The notes under the pieces are model-generated. The model worked only from the letters and a program-made list of their open reading frames with translations, was not told the origin of the DNA and ran no database searches. Of a stretch of DNA of 64,000 nucleotides, positions 17,623 to 27,269 are shown one piece after another; positions within the stretch are counted from its first letter, which is position 1; each line of letters starts with the position of its first letter. The DNA is from an uncultured Alphaproteobacteria bacterium (GTDB lineage Bacteria; Pseudomonadota; Alphaproteobacteria; HIMB59; GCA-002718135), in NCBI GenBank assembly GCA_902621855.1, contig CACNNQ010000006.1, forward strand, positions 1 to 64,000, given 5' to 3'. Both the position numbers and the translations under genes were made by a program.

Positions 17623-18630
17623 TTAAATTTTAACTAACATTTTACCTAAATTTTTGCCATTTAGTAGATCTATAAATGCTTTTGGAGCATTTTCTATATT
17701 TTCGTAAATTGTTTCTTTAAATTTTATTTTTCCTTCTGAAAGCCAATTTCGCATATCTGTTTCAAAAGGCTCGTTATCATTTTCATGATCAAAAATTAAA
17801 AAACCTTTTATTGTTAATCTTTTTACCAATACGTGAGCCATATTTTTTAATCCAACAGGAGCAGAAGTTGAATTCATTTGAGATATTCTTCCACAAATAA
17901 TAATCCTTCCAAAATTTTTCATACGAAAAATTGCAGACTCTAAAAAATCACCTCCGACATTATCAAAATATAAGTCAAATCCTTCAGGACAAATTTCTTT
18001 TAAGTGAAGAACAAGGTTATCTATTTTTTTATAATTAAATGCTACATCAACATTTAATTCATTTATTAACCAATCAACTTTTTCATCTGATCCTGTACTA
18101 GCATAAACTTTACATCCTAAATTTTTTGCAATTTGACAAACTGTTGATCCAACACTTCCACCTGCTGAAGATACAAGAATACTTTGTCCCCTTGCTATTT
18201 TTCCATGATTAAAAAGACCGATATATGCAGTCTGCCCTGTCATTCCTAAAGGTCCTAGATAAGTTTGCAATGGAAGATCAGTATTTTTGATTCTTTTTAA
18301 ATCACTGCTTTTACAAATGAAGTTATCTCTCATCCCAAAATTACTGAATACAATATCTCCTTCTTTAAATTCTGAATCTTTGGATTTTTGGACTGATCCA
18401 ATTGCATAACCTTCCATTTCCTCACCTAGTAAAAAAGGTGGTTTATAATTTTTACGTTCTGTCATTCTTGCTCTCATATACGGATCAACAGATATCCATG
18501 AATTAAGAACATGAATATTATTTGTTTCATCTAACTCTAAAGTTTTAGATTTAATTTCAAAATCATCTTCTTTAGGTAATCCAATTGGGATATAATTTTT
18601 TAAAGCCACATATTTTGAGGTTATTTTCAT
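17623..18630 (-). CDS. NADP-dependent medium-chain dehydrogenase/reductase (CurA/leukotriene B4 dehydrogenase-like)
   Basis: GPLGMTGQTAYIGLFNHGKIARGQSILVSSAGGSVGSTVCQIAKNLGCKVYASTGSDEKVDWL; FDLYFDNVGGDFLE. Confidence 0.9.
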   Translation of the reverse strand: MKITSKYVALKNYIPIGLPKEDDFEIKSKTLELDETNNIHVLNSWISVDPYMRARMTERKNYKPPFLLGEEMEGYAIGSVQKSKDSEFKEGDIVFSNFGMRDNFICKSSDLKRIKNTDLPLQTYLGPLGMTGQTAYIGLFNHGKIARGQSILVSSAGGSVGSTVCQIAKNLGCKVYASTGSDEKVDWLINELNVDVAFNYKKIDNLVLHLKEICPEGFDLYFDNVGGDFLESAIFRMKNFGRIIICGRISQMNSTSAPVGLKNMAHVLVKRLTIKGFLIFDHENDNEPFETDMRNWLSEGKIKFKETIYENIENAPKAFIDLLNGKNLGKMLVKI

Positions 18631-18632
18631 AA

Positions 18633-19553
18633 TTATAATTTATATTTTTTCTTTAATTCTAGCAAATCTATTAAGAAATTATCTCTTATGTTACTTAAAT
18701 CTTTTATAGAATGATTATTTGATTGTTTTTTTGTTCCTTTGATGATTTTTTCTTTAAGTTTTTTTGATAATTTTGGAGACTTGAGTTTAGTCCATGGAAG
18801 TTTCAATGCTGGTCCAAATTGACCTAACATGTGTTTCATGCCCATTTCTCCTCCAGCTAAGTGAAATGTCAAAAAAGTTCCCATTAGAGCCCACCTCATA
18901 CCAGGACCATAGGTAATCGCTTCATCTAAATCTTTTGTTGAAGCATATCCATCATTTATAATATGTAATCCCTCTCTCCATAAAGCTTCTTGTAATCTAT
19001 CAGATAAAAAGCCTGGCAATTCTTTTTCTACCAATAATGTTTTCATTTTGATTTTTTGATAAAATTTTTTTGCTTTATTAAGATATAAATTTGTAGTTTT
19101 TTTCCCTTTTACAATTTCAACCAATGGGAGAATATATACAGGGTTAAAGGGATGTGCTATGATTAATCTTTTTGGATTAATACATTTCGATTGTAAATCT
19201 GATGGAAGTAAGCCAGATGAACTTGAAGCAATTATTGAATTTGATGGTGAATATTTACTTATATTTTTTATAACATCTTTTTTTAAAGATAGTCGTTCAG
19301 GTACATTTTCTTGAATTAAATCTGCATTTTTCACTGCTTCCTCAATATCGTCTACGATTTCCAAATTTTTTAAATTGATTTTTATATTATATAATTTTTT
19401 AACAATTAAGTTTGTTCTTGTTATTTCATCTTTTAGAAAATTTAATTGCTGAGAATTTTTATCAAATGCTTTGACTTTTATACCGTTAGCAAGAAATCTA
19501 AGTATCCAGCCGGTACCAATTACACCAGTTCCAATGACAGCAATATTTTTCAA
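18633..19553 (-). CDS. 3-hydroxyacyl-CoA dehydrogenase family, probable L-carnitine dehydrogenase
   Basis: IAVIGTGVIGTGWILRFLANG; IIASSSSGLLPSDLQ; HPFNPVYILPLVEIVKGKKT; adjacent to BKACE and thioesterase genes. Confidence 0.8.
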   Translation of the reverse strand: MKNIAVIGTGVIGTGWILRFLANGIKVKAFDKNSQQLNFLKDEITRTNLIVKKLYNIKINLKNLEIVDDIEEAVKNADLIQENVPERLSLKKDVIKNISKYSPSNSIIASSSSGLLPSDLQSKCINPKRLIIAHPFNPVYILPLVEIVKGKKTTNLYLNKAKKFYQKIKMKTLLVEKELPGFLSDRLQEALWREGLHIINDGYASTKDLDEAITYGPGMRWALMGTFLTFHLAGGEMGMKHMLGQFGPALKLPWTKLKSPKLSKKLKEKIIKGTKKQSNNHSIKDLSNIRDNFLIDLLELKKKYKL

Positions 19554-19554
19554 A

Positions 19555-20445
19555 TTAAAAATGTTTTTTTAGTTTTAATTTTTCTCTTGTTTGTTGTGGT
19601 GATAAAATAGAAGCTCCCATATCTTCAACAATGCACCTTGCCTTTTCAACTAACTGTGCATTTGATGCAAAAACTCCTTTCTTTAAATAAAGATTGTCTT
19701 CTAATCCTACACGAACATTTCCTCCTAAAATAACTGCTTGTGCAGCCATAGGCATTTGAGATCTTCCTATTCCAAATCCAGACCAAATACCTTCAGTAGG
19801 TACCATTTCAGCCATTGCTTTCATTGCGCTTGTTGTTGCTGGTGACCCCCAAGGTATACCAAGGCATATTTGATAAAAAGGAGGACCATCAATTAAACCT
19901 TCTTTATAAAGTTGGTTAGCAAACCATAAATGACCCATTTCAAAAGCTTCCATTTCCGGTTTCACTCCAAGCTCCTGCATTTTTTTTGCTGCAGTTCTTA
20001 GTTGTATCGGCGTATGAATAAATGTCATGTTTGAGTCACCAAAATTAAGTGATCCACAATCTAAAGTACAAATTTCAGGTAATAATTCTTCAACATGTTC
20101 TAATCTGCTTAATGCATCGATCATATCTGTATTTGCTCCCACCGGATTTAAAGGATCTTTCCCAGACCCAACTTCAAAATCACCGCCCATACCTGTTGTA
20201 AAATTTAAAACTACATCAGTTTCAGAAGAACGAATTCTATCTGCCACTTCTTTATAATAATTTAAATTTCTTGAAGGTTTGCCATTAGGTTCCCTTACAT
20301 GTACATGAGCTATTCCAGCACCTGCTTTAGCGGCTTCAATTGAAGCATCAGCAATTTGTTTTGGTGTTATAGGTAATTCAGGATGTTTACCTGCTGTATC
20401 TCCTGATCCAGTTACGGCACATGAAATTATTACTTCATTATTCAT
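19555..20445 (-). CDS. Beta-keto acid cleavage enzyme (BKACE, formerly DUF849)
   Basis: [58 protein letters not shown] and [10 protein letters not shown]. Confidence 0.93.
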   Translation of the reverse strand: MNNEVIISCAVTGSGDTAGKHPELPITPKQIADASIEAAKAGAGIAHVHVREPNGKPSRNLNYYKEVADRIRSSETDVVLNFTTGMGGDFEVGSGKDPLNPVGANTDMIDALSRLEHVEELLPEICTLDCGSLNFGDSNMTFIHTPIQLRTAAKKMQELGVKPEMEAFEMGHLWFANQLYKEGLIDGPPFYQICLGIPWGSPATTSAMKAMAEMVPTEGIWSGFGIGRSQMPMAAQAVILGGNVRVGLEDNLYLKKGVFASNAQLVEKARCIVEDMGASILSPQQTREKLKLKKHF

Positions 20446-20487
20446 TATTTTAAACTACTATATTTTTTGAATTAATAAAGAAAAACA

Positions 20488-20955
20488 ATGAAGATATATT
20501 TAAATTCAGGAAGAGTTAAAAAGGAATGGACCGATTACAATGGTCATATGAATTTGGCATTTTATATTCATCTTTTTGATGCTGGATGGGAAGTTCTTTT
20601 ACAAAAATTTAATATGGGGGAAACTTCTGCAAAAACAGAGAAGAAAACTACTTTTGCCGTAGAGTCACACACAACTTATGACAAAGAAATTAAAGAAGGT
20701 GATGAAGTAGATATTAATTTATTATTTCTTGATAGGGATAAAAAAAGATTAATTTATAAATTAGAAATGACACATAAGCTTGAAGGTTATAGAGCAGCAA
20801 CAACTGAGGTCTGTTCTTTGTATGTTGATTTAAATGTTAGAAAAGTTTCTGAATTAGAATTAGAAAAGCAAAAAGATATAGATAAATTTATTCAAGAAAA
20901 TAAAAATAACTTTGATCCAGGTGACCTTACACTAATCAACAAGCTAAAAAAATAA
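20488..20955 (+). CDS. Hotdog-fold thioesterase (putative betainyl-CoA thioesterase by context)
   Basis: VKKEWTDYNGHMNLAFYIHLFDAGWEVLL; 155 aa, divergent from BKACE. Confidence 0.8.
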   Translation: MKIYLNSGRVKKEWTDYNGHMNLAFYIHLFDAGWEVLLQKFNMGETSAKTEKKTTFAVESHTTYDKEIKEGDEVDINLLFLDRDKKRLIYKLEMTHKLEGYRAATTEVCSLYVDLNVRKVSELELEKQKDIDKFIQENKNNFDPGDLTLINKLKK

Positions 20956-21534
20956 TTATAAATTTCTATAAGGTGTTCTATTAAATATTCTTTGAACCAT
21001 TGGAACAAATTCTTTTAAAGGAATTGTATCATAATTTGGATCAAATGATGCTTGATCCCATCTTTCACAAAAATCTATAGTGTCTTTAAAGAATTCATGA
21101 CCTTTGAATTTATCTCTAAGATTTCTGTTTTTTCCATAATAATGATTATAGTAGTAGGCTTGGAACAAACCGTGCTGTTCTACAATCCATCTTGTTTTTT
21201 CAGAAACAAAAGGTTTTAATACTGCAGCTGCAAGCTCAGAATGATTAAGAGGTGCAATTTCATCACCTATATCATGCAATAAGGAGGCTACCACCATTTC
21301 TTCAGAAGCTTGTTCACGTAACGCTCTTGAAGCAGTTTGAAGAGAGTGTTCTAATCTAGATACCTTATACCCACCTAAAGAACTATCTAAACTTTCTAGC
21401 ACTCTTACTATTCTATCAGCTGTACCTTCAATAAATTTATCTTCAAAATTTGCAAGAAGTTCATAATCTTCTTTATCACCATGTTTCATTTCAGTGAATT
21501 TTACTTCATCTTTAGACATGAAATAATTATACAT
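20956..21534 (-). CDS. HD-domain protein, PhnZ/TmpB-like
   Basis: SRLEHSLQTASRALREQASEEMVVASLLHDIGDE: H...HD with LEHSLQ context as in HD oxygenases. Probable start at the internal Met (MSKDEV), 4 codons in. Confidence 0.75.
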   Translation of the reverse strand: MYNYFMSKDEVKFTEMKHGDKEDYELLANFEDKFIEGTADRIVRVLESLDSSLGGYKVSRLEHSLQTASRALREQASEEMVVASLLHDIGDEIAPLNHSELAAAVLKPFVSEKTRWIVEQHGLFQAYYYNHYYGKNRNLRDKFKGHEFFKDTIDFCERWDQASFDPNYDTIPLKEFVPMVQRIFNRTPYRNL

Positions 21535-21547
21535 ATTTTTAAATTTT

Positions 21548-22531
21548 ATGAAACTAATTCCTGAATGGTATGAGCACCAATATTGTTTGATTGCTTGGCC
21601 ATGTAATAAAGATCTTTATGGTAAAATTATTACTAAGGCTAGAGATGAAGTTGCAAATGTAATTAATGAAATTGCAAAAACGGAAAATGTAATTGTATTG
21701 TCAAATAAAGAAGACATTAATGAAATTGAAAATAAAACTGATCATAAAAATATAGATATTGTAGAATGTAAATTAGATGATTCTTGGATGCGAGATATAG
21801 CACCAATTTTTTATAACGAAGATGAAAAATTAAAATCAATTAGTTTTGAATTTAATGGTTATGGAAAGTATCCAGATTATTTAAATGATAATAAAATATC
21901 AAAATTTATTTCAAACTATTTAAATATCCCAACAAAAATTTCTGACTTAGTTATTGAAGGAGGAGCAATAACTTATGATGATAAAAAAAATTTATTTAGC
22001 ACTAAAAATGTAATATTTAATAAAAATAGAAAACAAAAACATAATAGTGAATATATTATTAAAGAATTAAAGTTCTTGTTTGACTTAAATTATATTTTTT
22101 TATTTGAAAATGGACTAATGGAGGATGATACAGATGGTCATGTCGATAATTTATTATGCCCGATAGGAAAAAATCAATATTTAATTGCCACAACTCACAA
22201 ATTAGATCCTAATTATGAAATATTAGAAAAAAACAAAGCTGATCTTATTAAATTTTTTAGAGATACTAATCAGACATTTGATTTAATTGAAGTTCCTTTA
22301 CCTACAAGAAAAAAGATTAATAATAAGAATATTATTAGTTCATATATAAATTTCTATTTCAGTAAAGATAAAATTATCTTACCTAAATTCAATGTTAAGG
22401 AAGATCATGAGGTAAAATTAACTTTTGAAAAGTTATTCCCAAATCGAGAAATAATGATGCTGGAAACAGAAAATATAAATTATGGTGGTGGAAATATTCA
22501 TTGTATAACAATGAATGTACCAAAAATATGA
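21548..22531 (+). CDS. aguA: Agmatine deiminase
   Basis: PEWYEHQYCLIAWPCNKDLYG, DDSWMRDIAPIF, LVIEGGAITYDD, EDDTDGHVDNLLCP, NYGGGNIHCITMNVP. Confidence 0.93.
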   Translation: MKLIPEWYEHQYCLIAWPCNKDLYGKIITKARDEVANVINEIAKTENVIVLSNKEDINEIENKTDHKNIDIVECKLDDSWMRDIAPIFYNEDEKLKSISFEFNGYGKYPDYLNDNKISKFISNYLNIPTKISDLVIEGGAITYDDKKNLFSTKNVIFNKNRKQKHNSEYIIKELKFLFDLNYIFLFENGLMEDDTDGHVDNLLCPIGKNQYLIATTHKLDPNYEILEKNKADLIKFFRDTNQTFDLIEVPLPTRKKINNKNIISSYINFYFSKDKIILPKFNVKEDHEVKLTFEKLFPNREIMMLETENINYGGGNIHCITMNVPKI

Positions 22532-23385
22532 AAGTAAAAGTAGCAACATCACAATTCAAGGCTATTAAAGGAGACTTTGACGCTAATTTAAATAAAGCAA
22601 TTAGTTTAGTTGAAAAAGCATCAAATGAAAATGTTGATATTTTACTTCTGCAAGAATTATTTCAAGATTATTATTTTTGTTCAACAAAAAATGATAAATT
22701 TTTTGATCTTGCAATTGATTTTCCTTCTAATCCAATGTTCGAAAAATTATCTAATATTTGTAAAGATAAAAAGATTTCATTACCAATTAGTTTTTTTCAA
22801 AAAAAGGAAAATAAGTTTTTTAACTCTCTAGTAATGATTGATTCTTTTGGTAAAATAAGCGAAGTTTATAATAAATCTCACATCCCTGAAGGGCCTGGAT
22901 ATAATGAGAAGTATTATTTTGAAAAAGGCAACACAGGCTTTATGGTTTTTGACACCCCTCTGGCAAAAGTTGGCTGTGCAATTTGTTGGGATCAATGGTT
23001 TCCTGAATGTGCAAGAATATTAACATTGAAAGGTGCAGATTTAATTTTTTATCCATCAGCAATTGGCTCTGAGCCACACATGCCTGAATTAAATTCAAAG
23101 GATCATTGGATTAATACAATGGTAGGACATGCTGCTGCAAATCAAATCCCTATAGTAACTTCGAATAGAGTAGGGAAGGAGGTCGAGGCTGATATTGAAT
23201 TAAATTTTTATGGTAATTCTTTTATACTGGATCATCTTGGAAATGTAATAAATCGTATGAATGATAAGGATGAGGGAATAATAACTGCGACTTTAGATTT
23301 GTTAATTTCAAGAGAATATAGAAAATTATGGGGTAACTTTAGAGACAGAAGGCCCGATCTATATAAAAAAATTCTCGATTTTTAA
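22528..23385 (+). CDS. aguB: N-carbamoylputrescine amidase (nitrilase family)
   Basis: KVKVATSQFKAIKGDFDANLNKA, LLLQELFQDYYFCS, VGCAICWDQWFPECARILTLKGADLIFYPSAIGSEP. ATGA overlap with aguA supports start at 22528 rather than 22501. Confidence 0.93.
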   Translation: MKVKVATSQFKAIKGDFDANLNKAISLVEKASNENVDILLLQELFQDYYFCSTKNDKFFDLAIDFPSNPMFEKLSNICKDKKISLPISFFQKKENKFFNSLVMIDSFGKISEVYNKSHIPEGPGYNEKYYFEKGNTGFMVFDTPLAKVGCAICWDQWFPECARILTLKGADLIFYPSAIGSEPHMPELNSKDHWINTMVGHAAANQIPIVTSNRVGKEVEADIELNFYGNSFILDHLGNVINRMNDKDEGIITATLDLLISREYRKLWGNFRDRRPDLYKKILDF

Positions 23386-23425
23386 TTTATTTTATTTAAT
23401 GTAATTTTTATTTAGGAGGGGAATA

Positions 23426-24478
23426 ATGCTTAAGTATTTTATATCTCTATTAGTTTTAATTTCTTTTTCAGCTCAGGCTAAAGAAGAATTATTTATTTAC
23501 AATTGGTCTGACTATATTGCTGAAGATACAATTGAAAATTTCGAAAATGAATTTGGCATTGATGTAACCTATGATGTGTTTGATTCAAACGAAGTTCTTG
23601 AAGCTAAACTTTTAGCTGGTGGTTCAGGTTATGATATTGTGGTGCCTTCAGGCTCTTTTTTAGAAAATCAAATCAAAGCTGGAGTTTTTCAAAAACTTGA
23701 TAAGGCTCAACTTTCAAATATTGGTAATTTAGATCCCGATGTACTAGCAAAAATTGATGCACATGATCCAGGAGGTCAATACTCGATAAATTATATGTAT
23801 GGTACTACAGGTATTGGCTATAATACTGATAAAGTTGATGAAAATGATATTACAAGTTGGAGCATTTTGTTTGATCCAGCTATTGCATCAAAATATGCAG
23901 ATTGTGGAATCGCAATGTTGGATGCTCCTACAGAGGTTATGGAAATCGCTTTAAAATACGTTGGAAAAGATCCTTATACAGAGGATGAGAAAGATTATGA
24001 GGTTGCTCTTGAAATGTTACAGCAAATAAGACCTTACATAAGATATTTTGATTCTTCTCAATATATCGATGATTTAGCAAATGGAGAGATCTGTTTAACG
24101 ATGGGTTGGTCAGGTGACGTTTTTCTAGCTGCAGATGAAGCTGCAGAAGGAGTAGAAGCTTGGTACTCAATTCCATCTGAAGGAACTGTAATATGGTTTG
24201 ATATGATGGCTATTCCAGCTGATGCAAAAAATGTTGAGAATGCACACAAATTTATAAATTATATTTTAAGACCTCAAGTTGCTGCTGATATTACAAATTA
24301 CGTTTGGTATTCAAATCCAAATAAAGCAGCCAATGAACTAGTTGATCCTGAAATTTTTGAAGATCCTGCTATTTATCCAGATGAAGCAACTTTAAGTATG
24401 CTTTTTGCTGATACTGCAGACTCTCCGAAAAAATCTAAATTATCAACTAAATATTTTAATAAGTTTAAAGCAAATTAA
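23426..24478 (+). CDS. Polyamine ABC transporter substrate-binding protein (PotD/PotF-like)
   Basis: Signal peptide; ELFIYNWSDYIAEDTIENFENEFGIDVTYDVFDSNEVLEAKLLAGGSGYDIVVPS. Confidence 0.95.
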   Translation: MLKYFISLLVLISFSAQAKEELFIYNWSDYIAEDTIENFENEFGIDVTYDVFDSNEVLEAKLLAGGSGYDIVVPSGSFLENQIKAGVFQKLDKAQLSNIGNLDPDVLAKIDAHDPGGQYSINYMYGTTGIGYNTDKVDENDITSWSILFDPAIASKYADCGIAMLDAPTEVMEIALKYVGKDPYTEDEKDYEVALEMLQQIRPYIRYFDSSQYIDDLANGEICLTMGWSGDVFLAADEAAEGVEAWYSIPSEGTVIWFDMMAIPADAKNVENAHKFINYILRPQVAADITNYVWYSNPNKAANELVDPEIFEDPAIYPDEATLSMLFADTADSPKKSKLSTKYFNKFKAN

Positions 24479-24493
24479 AAAATATACTTCATT

Positions 24494-24523
24494 TCAGCAC
24501 TAATATATTAATATTAGTGCTGA
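24494..24523 (+). promoter_or_regulatory. 13-bp perfect stem hairpin between binding-protein and ATPase genes
   Basis: TCAGCACTAATAT-ATTA-ATATTAGTGCTGA read directly; ends 6 nt before ATG at 24530. Confidence 0.85.
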
Positions 24524-24529
24524 TTTAAG

Positions 24530-25597
24530 ATGGATAATAATTTTCTTCTAATTGAAAATATTTCTAAATCCTTTGGGGATAACAAAGTTTTAGAAAATAT
24601 TAATTTAAATATTTCAAAATCTGAATTTTTTGGTCTCTTAGGATCTTCGGGTTCAGGCAAAACTACCTTACTAAGAATATTAGGTGGATTTGAGAAGCCA
24701 GATACAGGCCGTGTAATACTCGACGGAATGGACATAACAAACCTTGAACCTTTTGAAAGACCATTAAATTATATGTTTCAATCGTATGCTTTATTTCCTC
24801 ACTTAAACGTATTTAATAATTTAGCTTTTGGAATAAAAGAAAATTTTACCCAAAAAGAAATTGAAATAAACGTAAGAAATATTGCCGAACTTTTATCTAT
24901 TGAACATTTATTAAATAGAAGAATTAAGCAATTATCAGGCGGAGAGCAGCAACGAGTTGCCCTTGGAAGGTGCTTAATAAAAAAACCTAAGTTATTATTA
25001 TTAGATGAGCCTCTTGCGGCACTAGATAAAAAACTAAGATCAAAAACACAATTAGAGTTAACAACACTCCAAAAGAAACTAAAAATTACATTTGTTTTTG
25101 TCACCCATGATCAGGAAGAAGCAATGTCCTTATCTGATAGAATGGCAATAATGAAGAATGGTCTTATTTTGGAATGTTCTAGCCCTGAAGAGATTTATGA
25201 AAATCCTAAAAGTCTTTATACTGCCAATTTTATAGGAATTGCAAATATAATTGAGATTTATAAGAAAGATGAAAATTTTTATTCTGATGATTTAGGTATA
25301 AATTTTAAATTAAACAAAGAATTAAAAAATACAAAAACTAATATTTTACTAAGACCAGAGAAAATAAAAATACAATCAATAAATAATTTGAAAACAAGTT
25401 CATTTAATTCCTTTAGTGGAGAAATTTTAGAAAAATCATATTTGGGAAGCTTTACACGTTATGAAATTAAAATTAAAAATATGATAATTTCAGTTTTAGA
25501 TCAGAATTTTAACTCCAACTCAAATTATAATTTTCCAAAAGGGGAGAAAGTCATTTGTACTTGGGAAAGTGAATCAATTAAGGTTTTAGAGGATTAA
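24530..25597 (+). CDS. Polyamine ABC transporter ATP-binding protein (PotA/PotG-like)
   Basis: LLGSSGSGKTTLLRILGGFEKPDTGRVILDGMDIT, LSGGEQQRVALGRCLIKKPKLLLLDEPLAALDKKLR, plus TOBE-like C-terminus. Confidence 0.95.
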   Translation: MDNNFLLIENISKSFGDNKVLENINLNISKSEFFGLLGSSGSGKTTLLRILGGFEKPDTGRVILDGMDITNLEPFERPLNYMFQSYALFPHLNVFNNLAFGIKENFTQKEIEINVRNIAELLSIEHLLNRRIKQLSGGEQQRVALGRCLIKKPKLLLLDEPLAALDKKLRSKTQLELTTLQKKLKITFVFVTHDQEEAMSLSDRMAIMKNGLILECSSPEEIYENPKSLYTANFIGIANIIEIYKKDENFYSDDLGINFKLNKELKNTKTNILLRPEKIKIQSINNLKTSSFNSFSGEILEKSYLGSFTRYEIKIKNMIISVLDQNFNSNSNYNFPKGEKVICTWESESIKVLED

Positions 25598-26485
25598 TTG
25601 AAAAATAAATTATTTGAAAAATATTTTGTTTTTAGTCCTTATTTTTGGCTTGTTCTATTTTTTTTTATACCATTAGCTATAATTTTTAAAATATCAATTT
25701 CGGTATCAGAATGGGGGATGCCTCCTTATCAAGATATTTTTCTTTTTGATAATGGATTTAAGATCAATACTACATTTGAAAACTATGTTTATATATTTAG
25801 TGATTATTACTATATTGGATCTTTTGTAAACTCTTTGATTCTAGCTCTAATATCTACTTTTTTTTGTTTACTTATTGGATTCCCATTAGCTTTTTATATT
25901 GCGACTTCAAATATTAGATTAAGGAATATCCTATTAGTTTTAGTAGTTATTCCATTTTGGTCATCATTTTTATTAAGAGTATATGCATGGAAAATAATTT
26001 TACAGAATAATGGAATTTTAAATGTAATACTTCTAAACTTAGGCATAACATCAGAACCACTTCAATTATTATACAATCAATATGCTGTTATCATTGGGAT
26101 TGTATACACCTATTTACCTTTGATGATTTTACCACTCTACGGATACTTAAATAAATTTGATTTAAATTTAATTGAAGCATCAAAAGATTTAGGACTAAAT
26201 CGTTTTAAAACCTTTTTTAAAGTTATACTCCCCTTGTCTGTTCCGGGAATTGTTGCTGGATCTTTATTAGTTTTTATACCTGTTGTTGGAGAATTTATTA
26301 TACCTGAAATGTTAGGTGGTAGTGATAGATTGTATTATGGAAAAATATTATGGGAGGAATTCTTTGTTAATAGAAATTGGCCAGGTGCTAGTGCCTTAGC
26401 TTTTAGTGGAATTATTATTTTGGTTTTACCTATTGTTATTTTTCAAATACTTTATTCTCGTTGGAGTGAAAAAAATGAAATCTAG
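25598..26485 (+). CDS. Polyamine ABC transporter permease (PotB/PotH-like), TTG start
   Basis: YVYIFSDYYYIGSFVNSLILALISTFFCLLIGFPLAFYIA; EASKDLGLNRFKTFFKVILPLSVPGIVAGSLLVFIP (EAA loop). Confidence 0.93.
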   Translation: MKNKLFEKYFVFSPYFWLVLFFFIPLAIIFKISISVSEWGMPPYQDIFLFDNGFKINTTFENYVYIFSDYYYIGSFVNSLILALISTFFCLLIGFPLAFYIATSNIRLRNILLVLVVIPFWSSFLLRVYAWKIILQNNGILNVILLNLGITSEPLQLLYNQYAVIIGIVYTYLPLMILPLYGYLNKFDLNLIEASKDLGLNRFKTFFKVILPLSVPGIVAGSLLVFIPVVGEFIIPEMLGGSDRLYYGKILWEEFFVNRNWPGASALAFSGIIILVLPIVIFQILYSRWSEKNEI

Positions 26486-27269
26486 TTTAATCAAAAGTAC
26501 AGTTATTTTTTTAGGTTTATTTTTTCTATATTTCCCAATCTTAGTTTTAATATTTTACTCTTTTAACGAAAATAAGAGAGTAATGGTGTGGAAAGGATTT
26601 TCTTTAAGTTGGTACAAAGAATTATTTAATAATGAACAAATAATTGAGGCATTTATTATTAGTATTAAAATTGCAGCTTTGTCTGCTACTTTTGCTACAA
26701 TTTTAGGAGTTATGATAGGGTATTCACTTGTAAGAATAAGAAAAATTCCTTTTAAATCATTCTATATTTTTCTTTCATCAACACCTTTGGTTTTACCGGA
26801 ATTAATTTTAGGTCTTTCAATGCTGCTTTTTTTTATAAGCTTAAATAATATAATTGGATTTCCATCATCTAGAGGACAATTAACTATTTTTATATCGCAC
26901 GTTACTTTTTGTATTGCATTTGTTGCAATTATTATTCAAGCAAGATTAACTGACTTCAACAAAAATATTGAGGAAGCTGCTATGGATCTTGGTTATAATT
27001 ATACCAAGGTACTCTATAAGATAACTTTACCAATAATTTTACCTTCTATTATTGCTGGTTGGTTATTAGCTTTTACAATTTCTTTAGATGATCTAGTAGT
27101 AGCGAGTTTTACTACCGGACCCGGAGCTAATACATTGCCAATTGTAGTTTTTTCTAAAGTGAGATTAGGATTAAGTCCTGAAGTAAACGCACTATCAGCA
27201 ATTTTAATGCTTGCTTTGATAATAATTGGTTTATTTTATTTTTATTTTAATAAAAAATTTAAACATTAA
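26475..27269 (+). CDS. Polyamine ABC transporter permease (PotC/PotI-like)
   Basis: Internal Met MKSSLIKSTVIFLGLFFLYFPILVLIFYSFNENKR fits family start; EEAAMDLGYNYTKVLYKITLPIILPSIIAGWLLAFTISLDDLVVASFTTGPGANTLPI. Confidence 0.92.
   Translation: MKSSLIKSTVIFLGLFFLYFPILVLIFYSFNENKRVMVWKGFSLSWYKELFNNEQIIEAFIISIKIAALSATFATILGVMIGYSLVRIRKIPFKSFYIFLSSTPLVLPELILGLSMLLFFISLNNIIGFPSSRGQLTIFISHVTFCIAFVAIIIQARLTDFNKNIEEAAMDLGYNYTKVLYKITLPIILPSIIAGWLLAFTISLDDLVVASFTTGPGANTLPIVVFSKVRLGLSPEVNALSAILMLALIIIGLFYFYFNKKFKH

Noticed and set aside
22610-22831. 73-aa plus ORF within aguB
   Set aside because: Alternate frame inside a nitrilase-family gene with full motifs.
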